Part shown: piece after piece, positions 8,501 to 16,281 of the stretch
How positions within the stretch are numbered: the first letter of the stretch is position 1
How the letters are laid out: each line of letters opens with the position of its first letter
The notes under the pieces: model-generated
Told to the model about the DNA's origin: nothing
Databases searched by the model: none
What the model saw: the letters and a program-made list of their open reading frames with translations, nothing else
NCBI GenBank assembly: GCA_964439955.1
Contig: CAYTPX010000033.1
Location: forward strand, 1 to 20,720
Origin: UBA1794 sp964439955
GTDB taxonomy: Bacteria; Bacteroidota; Bacteroidia; Bacteroidales; Bacteroidaceae
DNA length: 20,720 nt
Reading direction: 5' to 3'
Program-made: the position numbers and the translations under genes

Positions 8501-9487
8501 TTCCCGCAGGCGGAATACATCCTCGACGAAGGCGGAAGCTCCCGGAGCATTGCCGTGACGCGCACGCCAAGCAACGCGACGAACACGAGCGTAAGCTACT
8601 GGACTGAAGACGAGAGCGTCGTCTATGTTTCCTCGGCGGGCTACCTCACCATACGCGGGGCGGGGCAGACCATCGTCGTCGCCACCTCGGCCGAAGGCGG
8701 ATATACCGACACTTGCCACATCACGGTGCGCCCCGCCGCCGAATCGCTGCAACTCTCTGCCGACACGCTCCACATGGTTCCCCAAGACAGTGCCTGGGTC
8801 ACGGCCTCCGTCCTCCCCGCCGGAGCCAACCAGGAGTACACTTGGAGTAGTTCCGACGCAAGCGTCGCGACGATCGATTCGGCAGGAAAAGTCCGCGCCC
8901 TCAAGGCCGGGGAAGCATACCTTGTGGCCGAGGCCGGGAACGGCGTGTCCGGCACGTGTGCCGTGGTCGTGGAAAACCAGCTATCCCGCAGCGTAAGGCT
9001 TGATGCCCGCGAAGTGGTATTGGAAGAAGGCGACGCCCTGCAGCTGTCCGCCCTCGTGCTCCCGGAAAACACGACCGACCCGAGCGTGCGTTGGACAAGC
9101 TCCGACCATGGCGTGGCCAGCGTTTCCGCACAAGGCTACGTAAAGGCCTATGCCGAAGGGCAAGCCGTCATCCGTGCCATCAGCAAGGACGGCAGCGGAA
9201 GCAGCGACTCGTGCGTCGTGGACGTAACGCGCCGGACGGGAACCTCCATCGGGCAAACCGTGGAGCAGGCCGCGGCCTGCAATGCCTACATGCAAGGGAG
9301 CATCCTCGTAGTGGAAGGTTGCGCCGGAGCCACGCTGCGCCTCAGTTCATACAGCGGGCAGCTCATCCGCGTCTTGCAGCCTGCCGACGAGCGAGTGTAC
9401 TACCCCGCCGCCCTGGCACCGGGCGTCTATCTCCTCTCCGGTGAAGGGCAAAACGGGAAAATAGCACTGAAAATACTCGTAGAGTAA
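5501..9487 (+). CDS. Large secreted surface protein: N-terminal domain, propeller, seven BIG2 domains, T9SS-like sorting domain
   Basis: This 1328-residue protein has a signal peptide ending LFAQ (20). Residues about 54-240 form a Bacteroidetes surface domain with FAVQWNDPRETNALVWGYCF, DPRFYAMI and GLGYDLDGDGEIAL. About 285-550 is a DUF5074-like propeller (VFSGKVLLLSPESGKV, then DNGVYPVDL and SIDPASGQ). After a spacer domain (about 555-648) come seven BIG2 Ig-like repeats (about 650-1242). All seven end with a conserved Cys; in several it lies in a TDTC motif (FTDTCRV, YTDTCHV, YTDTCHI). The last 80 residues resemble a T9SS type A sorting domain (YSGQLIRV, APGVYLLSG, KIALKILVE). It follows the lipoprotein gene after 72 nt without a recognisable promoter, so it probably belongs to the riboswitch operon. 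A role as an extended cobamide-binding stalk is inferred from context. Confidence 0.82.
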   Translation: MKRTLSLCGALLAAGSLFAQDIPATVQGQPHPYGQAAGTTTQQAETLQALPAPGGDNFSMDDIEFWVGEGSNRAAFAVQWNDPRETNALVWGYCFDGDKYGIDLVRDIAAADPRFYAMIQSTSLGYTICGLGYDLDGDGEIALKNSATGETIYPDEDGIFINSNGYDYDNYSALDEDDYWGAGWYESYWSYWVSDGGSGFSYSNLGASSRQLSDGSWDGWNFAAGMTTTGFKDFAAAPAPGYTNGSFFLRSDGSSSRIDFLDDNGGWELDIYSAANTGEKLPATLQKPYVFSGKVLLLSPESGKVIVADAGTLVKEGEIPIASPRCFAGTTPSQSYIGTDNGVYPVDLDNFSVGARIEAAGTAAIQTLICTQNRLFALDGGGSVLSIDPASGQAEALPVGNCTGLVQTASGALWAACGSTLVRIDPATLETTSTSLPEYAPAGKGLAGSSEEEVLYFASGSSTDSCSIFRFEPDNAASIESPFFSLDENRHDFPYFTSPAPTLDAKGNLLYIYARTASGGELAYTVEATSGAVLSEEENDGTVYTAAAFFPDASPSFSGLESSLTFQINDPARTISLAGTYSDPDDVDANIQLTASSSNEEILQTSLDGDGNLSITPVEGQSGSAEVLLSLLSRGTTVEKKIAVTINCPLEGIEIPDTIYMKTGQKDTLEVRFIPETATNQSVTWKYESYSMANITSAGIITARKAGETYVTATAADGGFTDTCRVFISDQPVTGLRFLQDTIDVYVNRYDTLEYEVLPSDASTQTMSWEVEDASIISFATYSQRITGLQEGTTRIFGTTTDGGFRDTCVVRVTFLPATAISLEEEEVWLTAPNSQVLDILPEPANASNQDFSAYAVNPAVAEATTYINSTGLTVRIKGLTEGETQIVVQSDDDPGLIAICTAHISYVPLLGFSLNRNDTILAVGRSFTLSKQFEPENGASNDTVAFTSSNETVASVSSSGYVRALSAGETSIVATTREGGYTDTCHVTVVESIPLEGISFPQAEYILDEGGSSRSIAVTRTPSNATNTSVSYWTEDESVVYVSSAGYLTIRGAGQTIVVATSAEGGYTDTCHITVRPAAESLQLSADTLHMVPQDSAWVTASVLPAGANQEYTWSSSDASVATIDSAGKVRALKAGEAYLVAEAGNGVSGTCAVVVENQLSRSVRLDAREVVLEEGDALQLSALVLPENTTDPSVRWTSSDHGVASVSAQGYVKAYAEGQAVIRAISKDGSGSSDSCVVDVTRRTGTSIGQTVEQAAACNAYMQGSILVVEGCAGATLRLSSYSGQLIRVLQPADERVYYPAALAPGVYLLSGEGQNGKIALKILVE

Positions 9488-9511
9488 GCCCCCATATCAG
9501 AAATACCCAAG

Positions 9512-9573
9512 GGCTTTCCGGGAAAAGCACCCACGCTTTCCCCAAAAAGCGGCGGCACTTTTCCCGGAAAGCC
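9512..9573. repeat. Nested perfect inverted repeat, intergenic repeat family
   Basis: GGCTTTCCGGGAAAAG (9512-9527) is perfectly complementary to 9558-9573, a 16-bp stem. Inside it CGCTTT (9534-9539) pairs with AAAGCG (9546-9551). It lies between the two last genes of the B12 locus, so it could lower expression of the distal gene or protect the upstream message end. The right arm contains the core GCACTTTTCCCGGAAAG. Confidence 0.75.
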
Positions 9574-9598
9574 TTCCACCTTAATCCAAACACCCCTT

Positions 9599-11083
9599 AT
9601 GGAACAACAACTTACCCACCCCACCCTATGCCCGTCCCGTGCCCGGCTACGCAGGTTGGCCACGACACTCCTTTTCCTGCCCGCAGGGGCAACGGCACAG
9701 CAGCAAGCCGACTATTCGCAGGGGGGCTGCTTCGTCATCAACGAGGACTGGTACACGCACGCCAATTCCACCCTCAACTGGCTCTCCGACGAGGGGGAAT
9801 GGACCTACCGCGCCTTCCAAAAGGCCAACAGCGGCATGGAACTCGGCGCAACGGCCTGCTTCGGCGCCCTCCATGAGGGACGCCTCTACATCGTGGCCAA
9901 GCAAGAAAAAGACCCCGGGGCCACGATAACCGGGGGAAGGCTCACCGTGTGCGACGCACAAACGCTGGAATGCCTCGCCCAACTGCCCGCCATCGGCGCG
10001 GGCAACACGGCGGACGACAGCCCCGACGGGCGCGCTTTCCTCGGGATAGACAGCGAAAAAGCCTACGTCTCCACCAACAACGGGATTTACCTCTTCGACC
10101 TCGCGACGCAAACCTTCGGCGAACAAATACCCGGCAGCAGCAATCCCAACGACGACTTCTACGGTCTGCTCTACCGGGGGCAGTGCGGTAGGATGGCCTT
10201 GGCAGGCGATACCGCCTATGCCATTCACCAATCCGCCGGCGTGCTGCTCATAGAGACAAAAAGCGACCGCACCATACGCGCCATCCAAGCCCCCATGGAC
10301 GGGACGCAGCAGCGCGGGTTCGGAAGCATCGTGCAGAGCAAGGACGGCGCGCTGTGGCTCAGCGTGGCCGCCGACACGGAAGGGACGGGTGGGACTGCCC
10401 CTTACCTCATCCGCCTCGACCCGGCCACCGGCGACACCCTGCGCTTCCCCCTGCCGGATGACGGCACCTGCGCCCCCGCCAACAGCTGGTACGCCTGGAC
10501 GCCCGACGCCTTTTGCGCCTCGGCGCAAGAGAACGCGCTCTACTGGAGCGGCGGGAGCGACAGTTGGTTCGCCGGGGAACAGATCTTCAAGTACGACATC
10601 GACCGGAATGAGTTCCGCCTCCTCATCGACTTGGCGGGCAGCGGCTGGAAACTGTACGGCTGCTCCATGGGCATACACCCGCAGACCGGGGAAATCTACC
10701 TGTCGCTCTACCACGACTTCAACGACCCGACCTACGTCGTGCGCCGCTACAGCCCGGAGGGAAGCCTGCTCCAAGAGTATTCCATGATTAACTACTACTG
10801 GTTTCCGGGCATGTTCCTCTTCCCCGGGACGGAAACGCCTACCGGGGTAAGCGCACCGGAAACCGGCGGCGGCCTGCGCATCGCCTGGGACGGGCATGCC
10901 TTGGGCGTGGAAGGCGGCGAGGGGCTCACGTGCCGCATCTACGGCACCGGCGGGCAACTGCTCCGCAGCTTCCGCTGCTCGGGCGGCACGCACCGCGAAG
11001 AAATCCTCCTGCCGCCGGGCTCGTACATCGCCACCGCAGGAGACGGGGCGCAGGCGCAAAGCCTGAAGTTCCTCGTGCCGTAA
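9599..11083 (+). CDS. Secreted BtuG-like beta-propeller protein with T9SS-like sorting domain
   Basis: This 494-residue protein has a signal peptide (residues 1 to about 34, cleavage near TAQQQ) without a lipobox. Residues about 42-400 are a DUF5074-type propeller: GCFVINEDWYTHANSTLNWL mirrors the opening of the BtuG-like protein at 2957, followed by NGIYLFDLATQ, DGALWLSV and GIHPQTGEIYLS. The last 75 residues form a sorting domain (CRIYGTGGQLLRSF, LPPGSYIATAG, SLKFLVP). It would therefore be exported and anchored by T9SS rather than by a lipid. It lies 111 nt after the 1328-residue gene with a palindromic repeat between. The ATG at 9599 is the only one giving a signal peptide. Cobamide binding is inferred from fold and neighbours. 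Confidence 0.82.
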   Translation: MEQQLTHPTLCPSRARLRRLATTLLFLPAGATAQQQADYSQGGCFVINEDWYTHANSTLNWLSDEGEWTYRAFQKANSGMELGATACFGALHEGRLYIVAKQEKDPGATITGGRLTVCDAQTLECLAQLPAIGAGNTADDSPDGRAFLGIDSEKAYVSTNNGIYLFDLATQTFGEQIPGSSNPNDDFYGLLYRGQCGRMALAGDTAYAIHQSAGVLLIETKSDRTIRAIQAPMDGTQQRGFGSIVQSKDGALWLSVAADTEGTGGTAPYLIRLDPATGDTLRFPLPDDGTCAPANSWYAWTPDAFCASAQENALYWSGGSDSWFAGEQIFKYDIDRNEFRLLIDLAGSGWKLYGCSMGIHPQTGEIYLSLYHDFNDPTYVVRRYSPEGSLLQEYSMINYYWFPGMFLFPGTETPTGVSAPETGGGLRIAWDGHALGVEGGEGLTCRIYGTGGQLLRSFRCSGGTHREEILLPPGSYIATAGDGAQAQSLKFLVP

Positions 11084-11130
11084 GAAAGACCCCCACCCGG
11101 GCAAGGGCAAAAGCGCCAAGGCTTATGGCA

Positions 11131-11170
11131 AAAAGTGCCGCAACTCCTTTCGGAAAGTTGCGGCACTTTT
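11131..11170. terminator. Bidirectional terminator between convergent genes (repeat family copy)
   Basis: AAAAGTGCCGCAACT (11131-11145) is perfectly complementary to 11156-11170 with a 10-nt loop. An A-run precedes and a T-run ends the stem, so it can serve both the plus-strand gene ending at 11083 and the minus-strand gene ending at 11197. It carries the GGCACTTTT and CGGAAAG parts of the repeat core. Confidence 0.8.
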
Positions 11171-11196
11171 CACTATTTCCCAAGGGGTTCCGCGCC

Positions 11197-12792
11197 TTAG
11201 AGCTTCACGACCTTCGACTTGGGCTTCGATTCCGCATTGTAACGGTTGACGGACGTCACGACATAGCGGTAGGAAACCGAGCCGTCGTTGTAGGGGAGCT
11301 TGTAATAGATGCTCCGCGAATAGCCCACGAGGCGCGCAGGGTTTTCCAAGTCCACCGTCTCGTCCTTGCCGAAGCGGTAGATGGCATAGAAGCGCGGCTC
11401 GTCGCCCGGCTCCTTCACCTTAGGCTCGCCCCAAATGAGGATATAGCCGTCTTCGGCCCACATGGCCTTCAGTTTGCGCACGGGGTTTGCCGCGGGCGGC
11501 GAACTGGTGCGCTTGCGCTTGGACGCGGGCTTGGCTTCGTCTTCAATGGGCGTGTATTCTTGCGGGTAGACGGGAGGCAAAGCGGGAAAACGGTTGAACT
11601 CGCGCTCGAGCACGGTATAGATGTTGCCCGGATTCTCCAGCAGGACTTTCCCGCTCCAGTAGCAATTGCCGCTGATTCCGGGAAGCAAACGCGTGAAAGC
11701 CACCTTGTCGCGGAACTGGTTGGTAGCCGGGTTCTTCAAGGAGGCATGCTTGGCACTGCGGTCCACGTCCTGCCCGATAAACAAAAGGCGGCCGTAGGAG
11801 CAAGCCGGCCACCAGCGGACGAGCGTTTCATAGTCGGCCGCGCCGTGCCCCATCTCCCAGTATAGCTGGGGGACTATGTAGTCTACCCAGCCATAATGTA
11901 GCCAAAGGAGGATATCGGCATAGAGGTCGTCGTAATTCTGCAGCCCATTGGTCTCGCTGGCAAAGCCTTCGGGCGCAGACTTGCGGTTGCGGTAGATGCC
12001 GAAAGGGGAGACGCCGAACTTCACGTAAGGCTTTATCCCGTGGATGGCCTCCTGCAATTCCTGGATGAGCATGTTCACGTTGTAGCGGCGCCAGTCCCCG
12101 AGCGACATGCCCCCAGGCTTCCCGTAGCGCGCGTAGGTGGCCTCGTCGGGGATGGGCTGCCCCCCGGCCGCCGGGTAGGGGTAGAAATAGTCATCGACAT
12201 GCACGCCGTCCACATCGTAGCGCTCCACAATGTCGCGCACCACTTGGCGGATATAGGAACGGCACTCGGGCAAGCCGGGATTGAAGAACAGCTTGTTGTC
12301 ATATTCGAAGAACCATTCGGGGTGCGCATAGTAGGGATGGCCGGGGCTGAGCTCCGTGCCCCCGCGGTTGAGCTGGGCGCGGTAGGGGTTGATCCATGCG
12401 TGGAACTCCATGAAGCGGCGGTGGCATTCTTCAATGCAAATGGCCATCGGGTCGAACCCCGGGTCGGCGCCCTGCACCCCGGTGAGGAAACGGCTCCACG
12501 GCTCATAGGAGGATTTGTAAAGCGCATCGGCTTCCGGCCGCACCTGGAAAAGCACGGCGTTGATGCCTGCCCTCTGGAACAGGTCGAGCTGGCGGCAAAG
12601 GTAGGCACGGAAGCGGGTCTCGTCCATGCCTTGGTAGTCCCCGTTCAGCGTATGCAGCCATACGCCCCGGAACTCCCGCTTGGGCGACAACTGGGAGAAG
12701 AGCGGAAGGCAAAACAGACAGGCCAAAAGAAAGGACAGCCCTGCCCGCCGCAAGCGGGGGGCGGGGCGGTAGAGAGAAAAGGAATGCGTCAT
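11197..12792 (-). CDS. GHL10-family glycoside hydrolase (DigH-like) with C-terminal FN3-like domain
   Basis: This 531-residue protein has an N-terminal export signal (about 1-34). It is probably cut after LFSQ, although LLAC at 22-25 could act as a lipobox. Residues about 38-340 form a GHL10 (old DUF187) TIM-barrel with FRGVWLHT (41-48), GINAVLFQVRPEADALY (76-92), FHAWINPYRA (130-139), VDGVHVDDYFYPYP (194-207) and DYIVPQLYW (304-312). The acidic pair at D200-D201 is the likely catalytic site. After a basic, proline-rich linker (about 415-440) the end looks like a fibronectin type III domain. E. coli DigH of this family cleaves peptide-free peptidoglycan strands; a similar envelope role is likely. 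The gene is monocistronic here. Confidence 0.9.
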   Translation of the reverse strand: MTHSFSLYRPAPRLRRAGLSFLLACLFCLPLFSQLSPKREFRGVWLHTLNGDYQGMDETRFRAYLCRQLDLFQRAGINAVLFQVRPEADALYKSSYEPWSRFLTGVQGADPGFDPMAICIEECHRRFMEFHAWINPYRAQLNRGGTELSPGHPYYAHPEWFFEYDNKLFFNPGLPECRSYIRQVVRDIVERYDVDGVHVDDYFYPYPAAGGQPIPDEATYARYGKPGGMSLGDWRRYNVNMLIQELQEAIHGIKPYVKFGVSPFGIYRNRKSAPEGFASETNGLQNYDDLYADILLWLHYGWVDYIVPQLYWEMGHGAADYETLVRWWPACSYGRLLFIGQDVDRSAKHASLKNPATNQFRDKVAFTRLLPGISGNCYWSGKVLLENPGNIYTVLEREFNRFPALPPVYPQEYTPIEDEAKPASKRKRTSSPPAANPVRKLKAMWAEDGYILIWGEPKVKEPGDEPRFYAIYRFGKDETVDLENPARLVGYSRSIYYKLPYNDGSVSYRYVVTSVNRYNAESKPKSKVVKL

Positions 12793-13092
12793 GCGAAACT
12801 ATTGGGTTATGGATGAATAAACTAACGTATGCCCGTTCCGGCACTGACGGGGAGGGTACGCGCCCGAAGCGGCAAGGCCGTGGCTCGAAAGGGGCAGGGC
12901 TTTCCACCCAAAGTGCCCGCACTTTCCACGGGAAGCGCCGCCGCTTTTTTCCTGGCGGGGAGGGCTTGCGCCCGTTTCCCGCAGGCCACGCACCCGGGAA
13001 GCCCGGTGGAACGGAGCGCAAAAATGGGCCTTTTTTCAGGAAAAACCTAATCCTTAAGCAGAAAAGGAGGCGAAAGCGGGGAAAAATCAAAA
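12793..13092. other. Intergenic region with repeat copy, no gene seen
   Basis: This 300-nt stretch lies between the divergent GHL10 and rpsA genes. It holds a small hairpin (12910-12915 with 12920-12925, loop CCCG) inside a repeat-family copy (CCCGCACTTTCCACGGGAAG, 12917-12936), followed by a T-run at 12945-12950 and further GC-rich short inverted repeats to about 13020. No TAnnTTTG promoter was seen for the minus-strand gene. Open frames across it are repeat sequence without domain features. Confidence 0.5.
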
Positions 13093-13100
13093 TAAAGTCG

Positions 13101-13108
13101 TACTTTTG
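13101..13108 (+). promoter_or_regulatory. -7 element of the rpsA promoter
   Basis: TACTTTTG matches TAnnTTTG, 69 nt before the rpsA start. A clear TTG at -33 is absent; the upstream stretch is A-rich instead. The leader is A/T-rich and lacks a Shine-Dalgarno sequence, typical of Bacteroidetes. Confidence 0.7.
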
Positions 13109-13176
13109 CCGCCGTTTTAGACCTATATAATGTCTCACCATTTTTAAAACCCAAAACACTTTTCACTATTTAACTA

Positions 13177-14964
13177 ATGGACAAATTCAAGAATGTGACT
13201 CCCGATGCCGACTTCAACTGGGAGACCTACGAAAGAGGCGAGATAGCCACGAACCAAAGCCACGAGGAAATGGAGAAGGCGTACGACGAGACGCTGAACA
13301 AAGTGGCCGACCGCGAAGTCGTGGACGGCAAGGTTATCTCCATCAACAAGCGCGAAGTAGTCGTAAACATCGGCTACAAATCCGACGGCATTATCCCCAT
13401 CAGCGAATTCCGCTATAACCCCGACCTGAAAGTGGGTGACATCGTGGAAGTCTACATTGAGAACCAAGAAGACAAACGCGGCCAGCTTGTCCTCTCCCAC
13501 CGCAAGGCCCGCGCCACCCGCTCCTGGGAACGCGTCAATGCGGCCATGGAAAACGAGGAAATCGTCAAAGGTTACATCAAATGCCGCACCAAGGGTGGCA
13601 TGATTGTCGATATCTTCGGCATAGAAGCCTTCCTCCCCGGATCGCAAATCGACGTGAAGCCCATCCGCGACTACGACGTGTTCGTCGGAAAGACCATGGA
13701 GTTCAAGATCGTCAAGATAAACCAAGAATTCAAAAACGTGGTGATTTCCCACAAGGCACTCATCGAAGCCGAACTGGAAGCCCAGAAGAGGGAAATCATC
13801 AGCAAGCTCGAAAAAGGCCAAGTCTTGGAGGGAACCGTCAAGAACATCACCTCTTACGGCGTATTCATCGACTTGGGCGGCGTCGACGGCCTCATCCACA
13901 TCACGGATTTGAGCTGGGGACGCGTGAGCGACCCCAAGGAGGTCGTGCAGCTTGACCAAAAGCTCAACGTCGTAATCCTCGACTTCGACAACGAGAAGAA
14001 GCGCATCGCCCTCGGTTTGAAGCAGCTCACCCCGCATCCTTGGGACGCACTCGACCCGGATCTCAAGGTGGGCGACCACGTGAAGGGGAAGGTAGTCGTA
14101 ATGGCCGACTACGGCGCATTCGTAGAAATCGCCCCGGGCGTGGAAGGATTGATCCATGTCTCCGAGATGTCTTGGTCGCAACATTTGCGTTCGGCGCAGG
14201 ACTTCATGAAGGTAGGCGACGAGGTAGAAGCCGTGGTCCTCACACTCGACCGCGAAGAGCGCAAGATGTCGCTCGGCATCAAGCAGCTCAAAGAAGACCC
14301 GTGGGAGAAGATAGAAGAGAAATACCCCGTAGGGTCGCGCCACATGGCCCGCGTGCGCAACTTCACGACCTTCGGCGTCTTCGTGGAAATCGAGGAGGGA
14401 GTGGACGGATTGATCCACATTTCCGACCTGAGCTGGACAAAGAAAATCAAACATCCTTCCGAGTTTACGTCGATTGGCGCGGAGATCGAAGTCATTGTCC
14501 TCGAGATAGACAAGGAAAACCGTCGCCTCAGCCTCGGCCACAAGCAGCTGGAAGAGAACCCTTGGGACGTATTCGAGACGGTATTCACCGTAGGCTCCGT
14601 GCATGAAGGCACCATCATCGAGCTGATGGAGAAAGGCGCAGTCGTTTCCCTGCCCTATGGGGTGGAAGGATTCGCCACGCCGAAACACTTGGTGAAGGAA
14701 GACGGTACCCAAGCCAAGCTCGACGAGAAACTGCCCTTCAAGGTCATCGAGTTCAACAAAGACGCCAAGCGCATCATCCTTTCCCACAGCCGCATCTTCG
14801 AAGACGCTGCCAAAGCCGAAGAACGCGCTGAGAAGAAAGCCAAACGGGCCGCTGCCAAGAAGGAAGAAACCCCGCAGATCCAGAACCAGCCCGCCGCCAC
14901 TACGCTCGGCGACCTCGACGCCTTGGCTGCACTGAAGAAAGAGATGGAAGGAAACAAAGAGTAG
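13177..14964 (+). CDS. rpsA: 30S ribosomal protein S1
   Basis: This 595-residue protein consists of six consecutive S1 (OB-fold RNA-binding) domains, at roughly residues 45-115, 128-197, 213-284, 299-370, 386-456 and 472-540. Typical signatures include NITSYGVFIDLGGVDGLIHI, ADYGAFVEIAPGVEGLIHVS and FTTFGVFVEIEEGVDGLIHI, each followed by RRLSLG- or RKMSLG-type strands. The C-terminus is a Lys/Ala/Glu-rich tail. S1 binds mRNA on the small subunit and helps start translation, which matters in Bacteroidetes where Shine-Dalgarno pairing is little used. The start ATG is preceded by an A/T-rich stretch. It has its own promoter at 13101 and a strong terminator at 15012. Confidence 0.98.
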   Translation: MDKFKNVTPDADFNWETYERGEIATNQSHEEMEKAYDETLNKVADREVVDGKVISINKREVVVNIGYKSDGIIPISEFRYNPDLKVGDIVEVYIENQEDKRGQLVLSHRKARATRSWERVNAAMENEEIVKGYIKCRTKGGMIVDIFGIEAFLPGSQIDVKPIRDYDVFVGKTMEFKIVKINQEFKNVVISHKALIEAELEAQKREIISKLEKGQVLEGTVKNITSYGVFIDLGGVDGLIHITDLSWGRVSDPKEVVQLDQKLNVVILDFDNEKKRIALGLKQLTPHPWDALDPDLKVGDHVKGKVVVMADYGAFVEIAPGVEGLIHVSEMSWSQHLRSAQDFMKVGDEVEAVVLTLDREERKMSLGIKQLKEDPWEKIEEKYPVGSRHMARVRNFTTFGVFVEIEEGVDGLIHISDLSWTKKIKHPSEFTSIGAEIEVIVLEIDKENRRLSLGHKQLEENPWDVFETVFTVGSVHEGTIIELMEKGAVVSLPYGVEGFATPKHLVKEDGTQAKLDEKLPFKVIEFNKDAKRIILSHSRIFEDAAKAEERAEKKAKRAAAKKEETPQIQNQPAATTLGDLDALAALKKEMEGNKE

Positions 14965-15011
14965 TTTTCCCTAGGAAGGGACTACGCTTTGGACGATTCC
15001 AACCCATGACA

Positions 15012-15059
15012 TTGCCTCCTTGCCTCCCCACCCCGGAGCGGCAAGGAGGCAACTTTTTT
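15012..15059 (+). terminator. Intrinsic terminator of rpsA
   Basis: TTGCCTCCTTGCC (15012-15024) pairs perfectly with 15040-15052 around a 15-nt loop, followed by C and six T. It lies 47 nt after the rpsA stop and 60 nt before the rnz start. Confidence 0.9.
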
Positions 15060-15118
15060 ACCCATCCCACGCGCCGCCCCCAAGCGGAGGCGGCAATTTC
15101 CACCCCCACCTCCCCGAC

Positions 15119-16033
15119 ATGGAACGTTTTGAAGTAACCATACTCGGCTGCGGCTCGGCCGCACCCACCACGTTGCGGCATCCTTCGGCCCAAATAGTCA
15201 ATGTGCGCGAGAAATTCTTCCTCGTCGACTGCGGCGAAGGCATGCAGATACAATACCGCCGCTGCCGCTTCAATTTCATGAAGCTCAAGCACATCTTCAT
15301 CTCCCACCTGCATGGCGACCACTGCTTCGGCCTGCCCGGGCTCATCTCCACCCTCGCCCTCTCGGGACGCACCGAAGAACTCGTCGTGCACTCCCCCACG
15401 GGGCTGGAGGAAGCCCTCGCCCCCTTGCTCGAGGCCTTCTGCGCCCGGCTACCCTACCCGCTGCGCTTCGAGGCATTCCCCGCCGATGCCCCCACGCTGG
15501 TCTACGACGACCGATCGCTCACCGTGCATACCATCCCGCTCCACCACCGCATCCCCTGCTGCGGGTTCCTCTTCGCCGAAAAAGAAACCCTGCGCCACCT
15601 GCGCCGCGACATGCTCGACTACTACCAGATTCCCATAGCCTGGCGCAACCGCATCAAGCAGGGCGAGGACTTCATCCTGCCTGACGGGACGGCCATCCCC
15701 AACGAGCGCCTCACCACGCCCCCTACCCCCGCACGGCGCTATGCCTATTGCTCCGACACGGCATCCAGCGGGACTTACCTCGGACAGATACGCCACTGCG
15801 ACCTGCTCTACCACGAGGCAACCTTCGCCGAGGGCGAGGCCGACCAAGCACGCCAACGCTACCATTCCACCGCCGCGCAGGCAGCCACCGCCGCCCTGCG
15901 CTCCGAGGCCAAGCGGTTGCTCCTGGGCCATTTCTCGGCGCGCTACCCCGACTGCACGCCCCTGCTGGAGGAAGCCCGGGCCGTCTTCCCCCAAACCCTC
16001 CTGGCCGAGGAGGGAAAAACCTACCGCCTCTGA
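15119..16033 (+). CDS. rnz: Ribonuclease Z (tRNA 3'-end endonuclease)
   Basis: This 304-residue metallo-beta-lactamase-fold enzyme cuts the 3' trailer from tRNA precursors. It opens with MERFEVTILGCGSAAPT, then the zinc motif SHLHGDH (62-68), further ligands in HHRIPCCGFLF and YCSDTASS, and the family motifs YHEATF and GHFSARY near the end. Its length matches the usual 305 or so. An in-frame ATG at 15020 would add 33 residues, but that part lies across the rpsA terminator and has low-complexity Pro/Gly content, so the ATG at 15119 is used. The gene follows rpsA on the same strand but is separated by a strong terminator. No clear promoter of its own was found. Confidence 0.95.
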   Translation: MERFEVTILGCGSAAPTTLRHPSAQIVNVREKFFLVDCGEGMQIQYRRCRFNFMKLKHIFISHLHGDHCFGLPGLISTLALSGRTEELVVHSPTGLEEALAPLLEAFCARLPYPLRFEAFPADAPTLVYDDRSLTVHTIPLHHRIPCCGFLFAEKETLRHLRRDMLDYYQIPIAWRNRIKQGEDFILPDGTAIPNERLTTPPTPARRYAYCSDTASSGTYLGQIRHCDLLYHEATFAEGEADQARQRYHSTAAQAATAALRSEAKRLLLGHFSARYPDCTPLLEEARAVFPQTLLAEEGKTYRL

Positions 16034-16074
16034 ACGGCACGGGAATTCCCCCGCGGCTTCCCGCAAAAAGGGCT

Positions 16075-16182
16075 GCCGCTTTTCCGGAAAACATACGCCA
16101 CTTCCGGCAAATCCCCCATGCCCTAATGGGCGTCCCACAAGCCAAAAGGCCTACGCACAAGCCTTTTTCCCGGAAAAGCGGC
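16075..16182. repeat. Two inverted repeat-family copies downstream of rnz
   Basis: GCCGCTTTTCCGG (16075-16087) is perfectly complementary to 16170-16182. The two look like facing copies of the dispersed repeat, with 82 nt between them holding the possible rnz terminator. Confidence 0.6.
16144..16168 (+). terminator. Possible terminator of rnz
   Basis: AAAAGGC (16144-16150) pairs with GCCTTTT (16161-16167), loop of 10 nt, ending in a five-T run. It is 111 nt after the rnz stop. Confidence 0.5.
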
Positions 16183-16203
16183 CCGACTTTCCCCGGAATA
16201 CAT

Positions 16204-16211
16204 TATCTTTG
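16204..16211 (+). promoter_or_regulatory. -7 promoter element for the long leader
   Basis: TATCTTTG matches TAnnTTTG. No perfect TTG is seen at -33. Transcription from here would give a leader of about 400 nt before the ATG at 16618. Confidence 0.65.
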
Positions 16212-16281
16212 CCCCATCCTTCCCACGCCGGCAACCCCTTCCAGGCAAGCCGGATGAGCAGGATACATATCACACATAACA

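Noticed and set aside
9647..11119. Minus-strand frame of 490 codons opposite the propeller gene
   Set aside because: Antisense shadow in GC-rich DNA; Ala/Val/Gly/Arg-rich with no domain, while the plus strand has a signal peptide, propeller and sorting domain.
12813..13130. Plus-strand frame of 105 codons upstream of rpsA
   Set aside because: It runs through repeat copies and the rpsA promoter, is Arg/Lys/Gly/Pro-rich and has no domain features.
13174..14787. Minus-strand open frame of 537 codons opposite rpsA
   Set aside because: It is the antisense shadow of rpsA; the plus strand encodes six clear S1 domains.
15020..15118. N-terminal extension of rnz from an upstream ATG
   Set aside because: The extension overlaps the rpsA terminator and is Pro/Gly/His-rich; the family starts at MERFEVTILG-type sequence, as from 15119.
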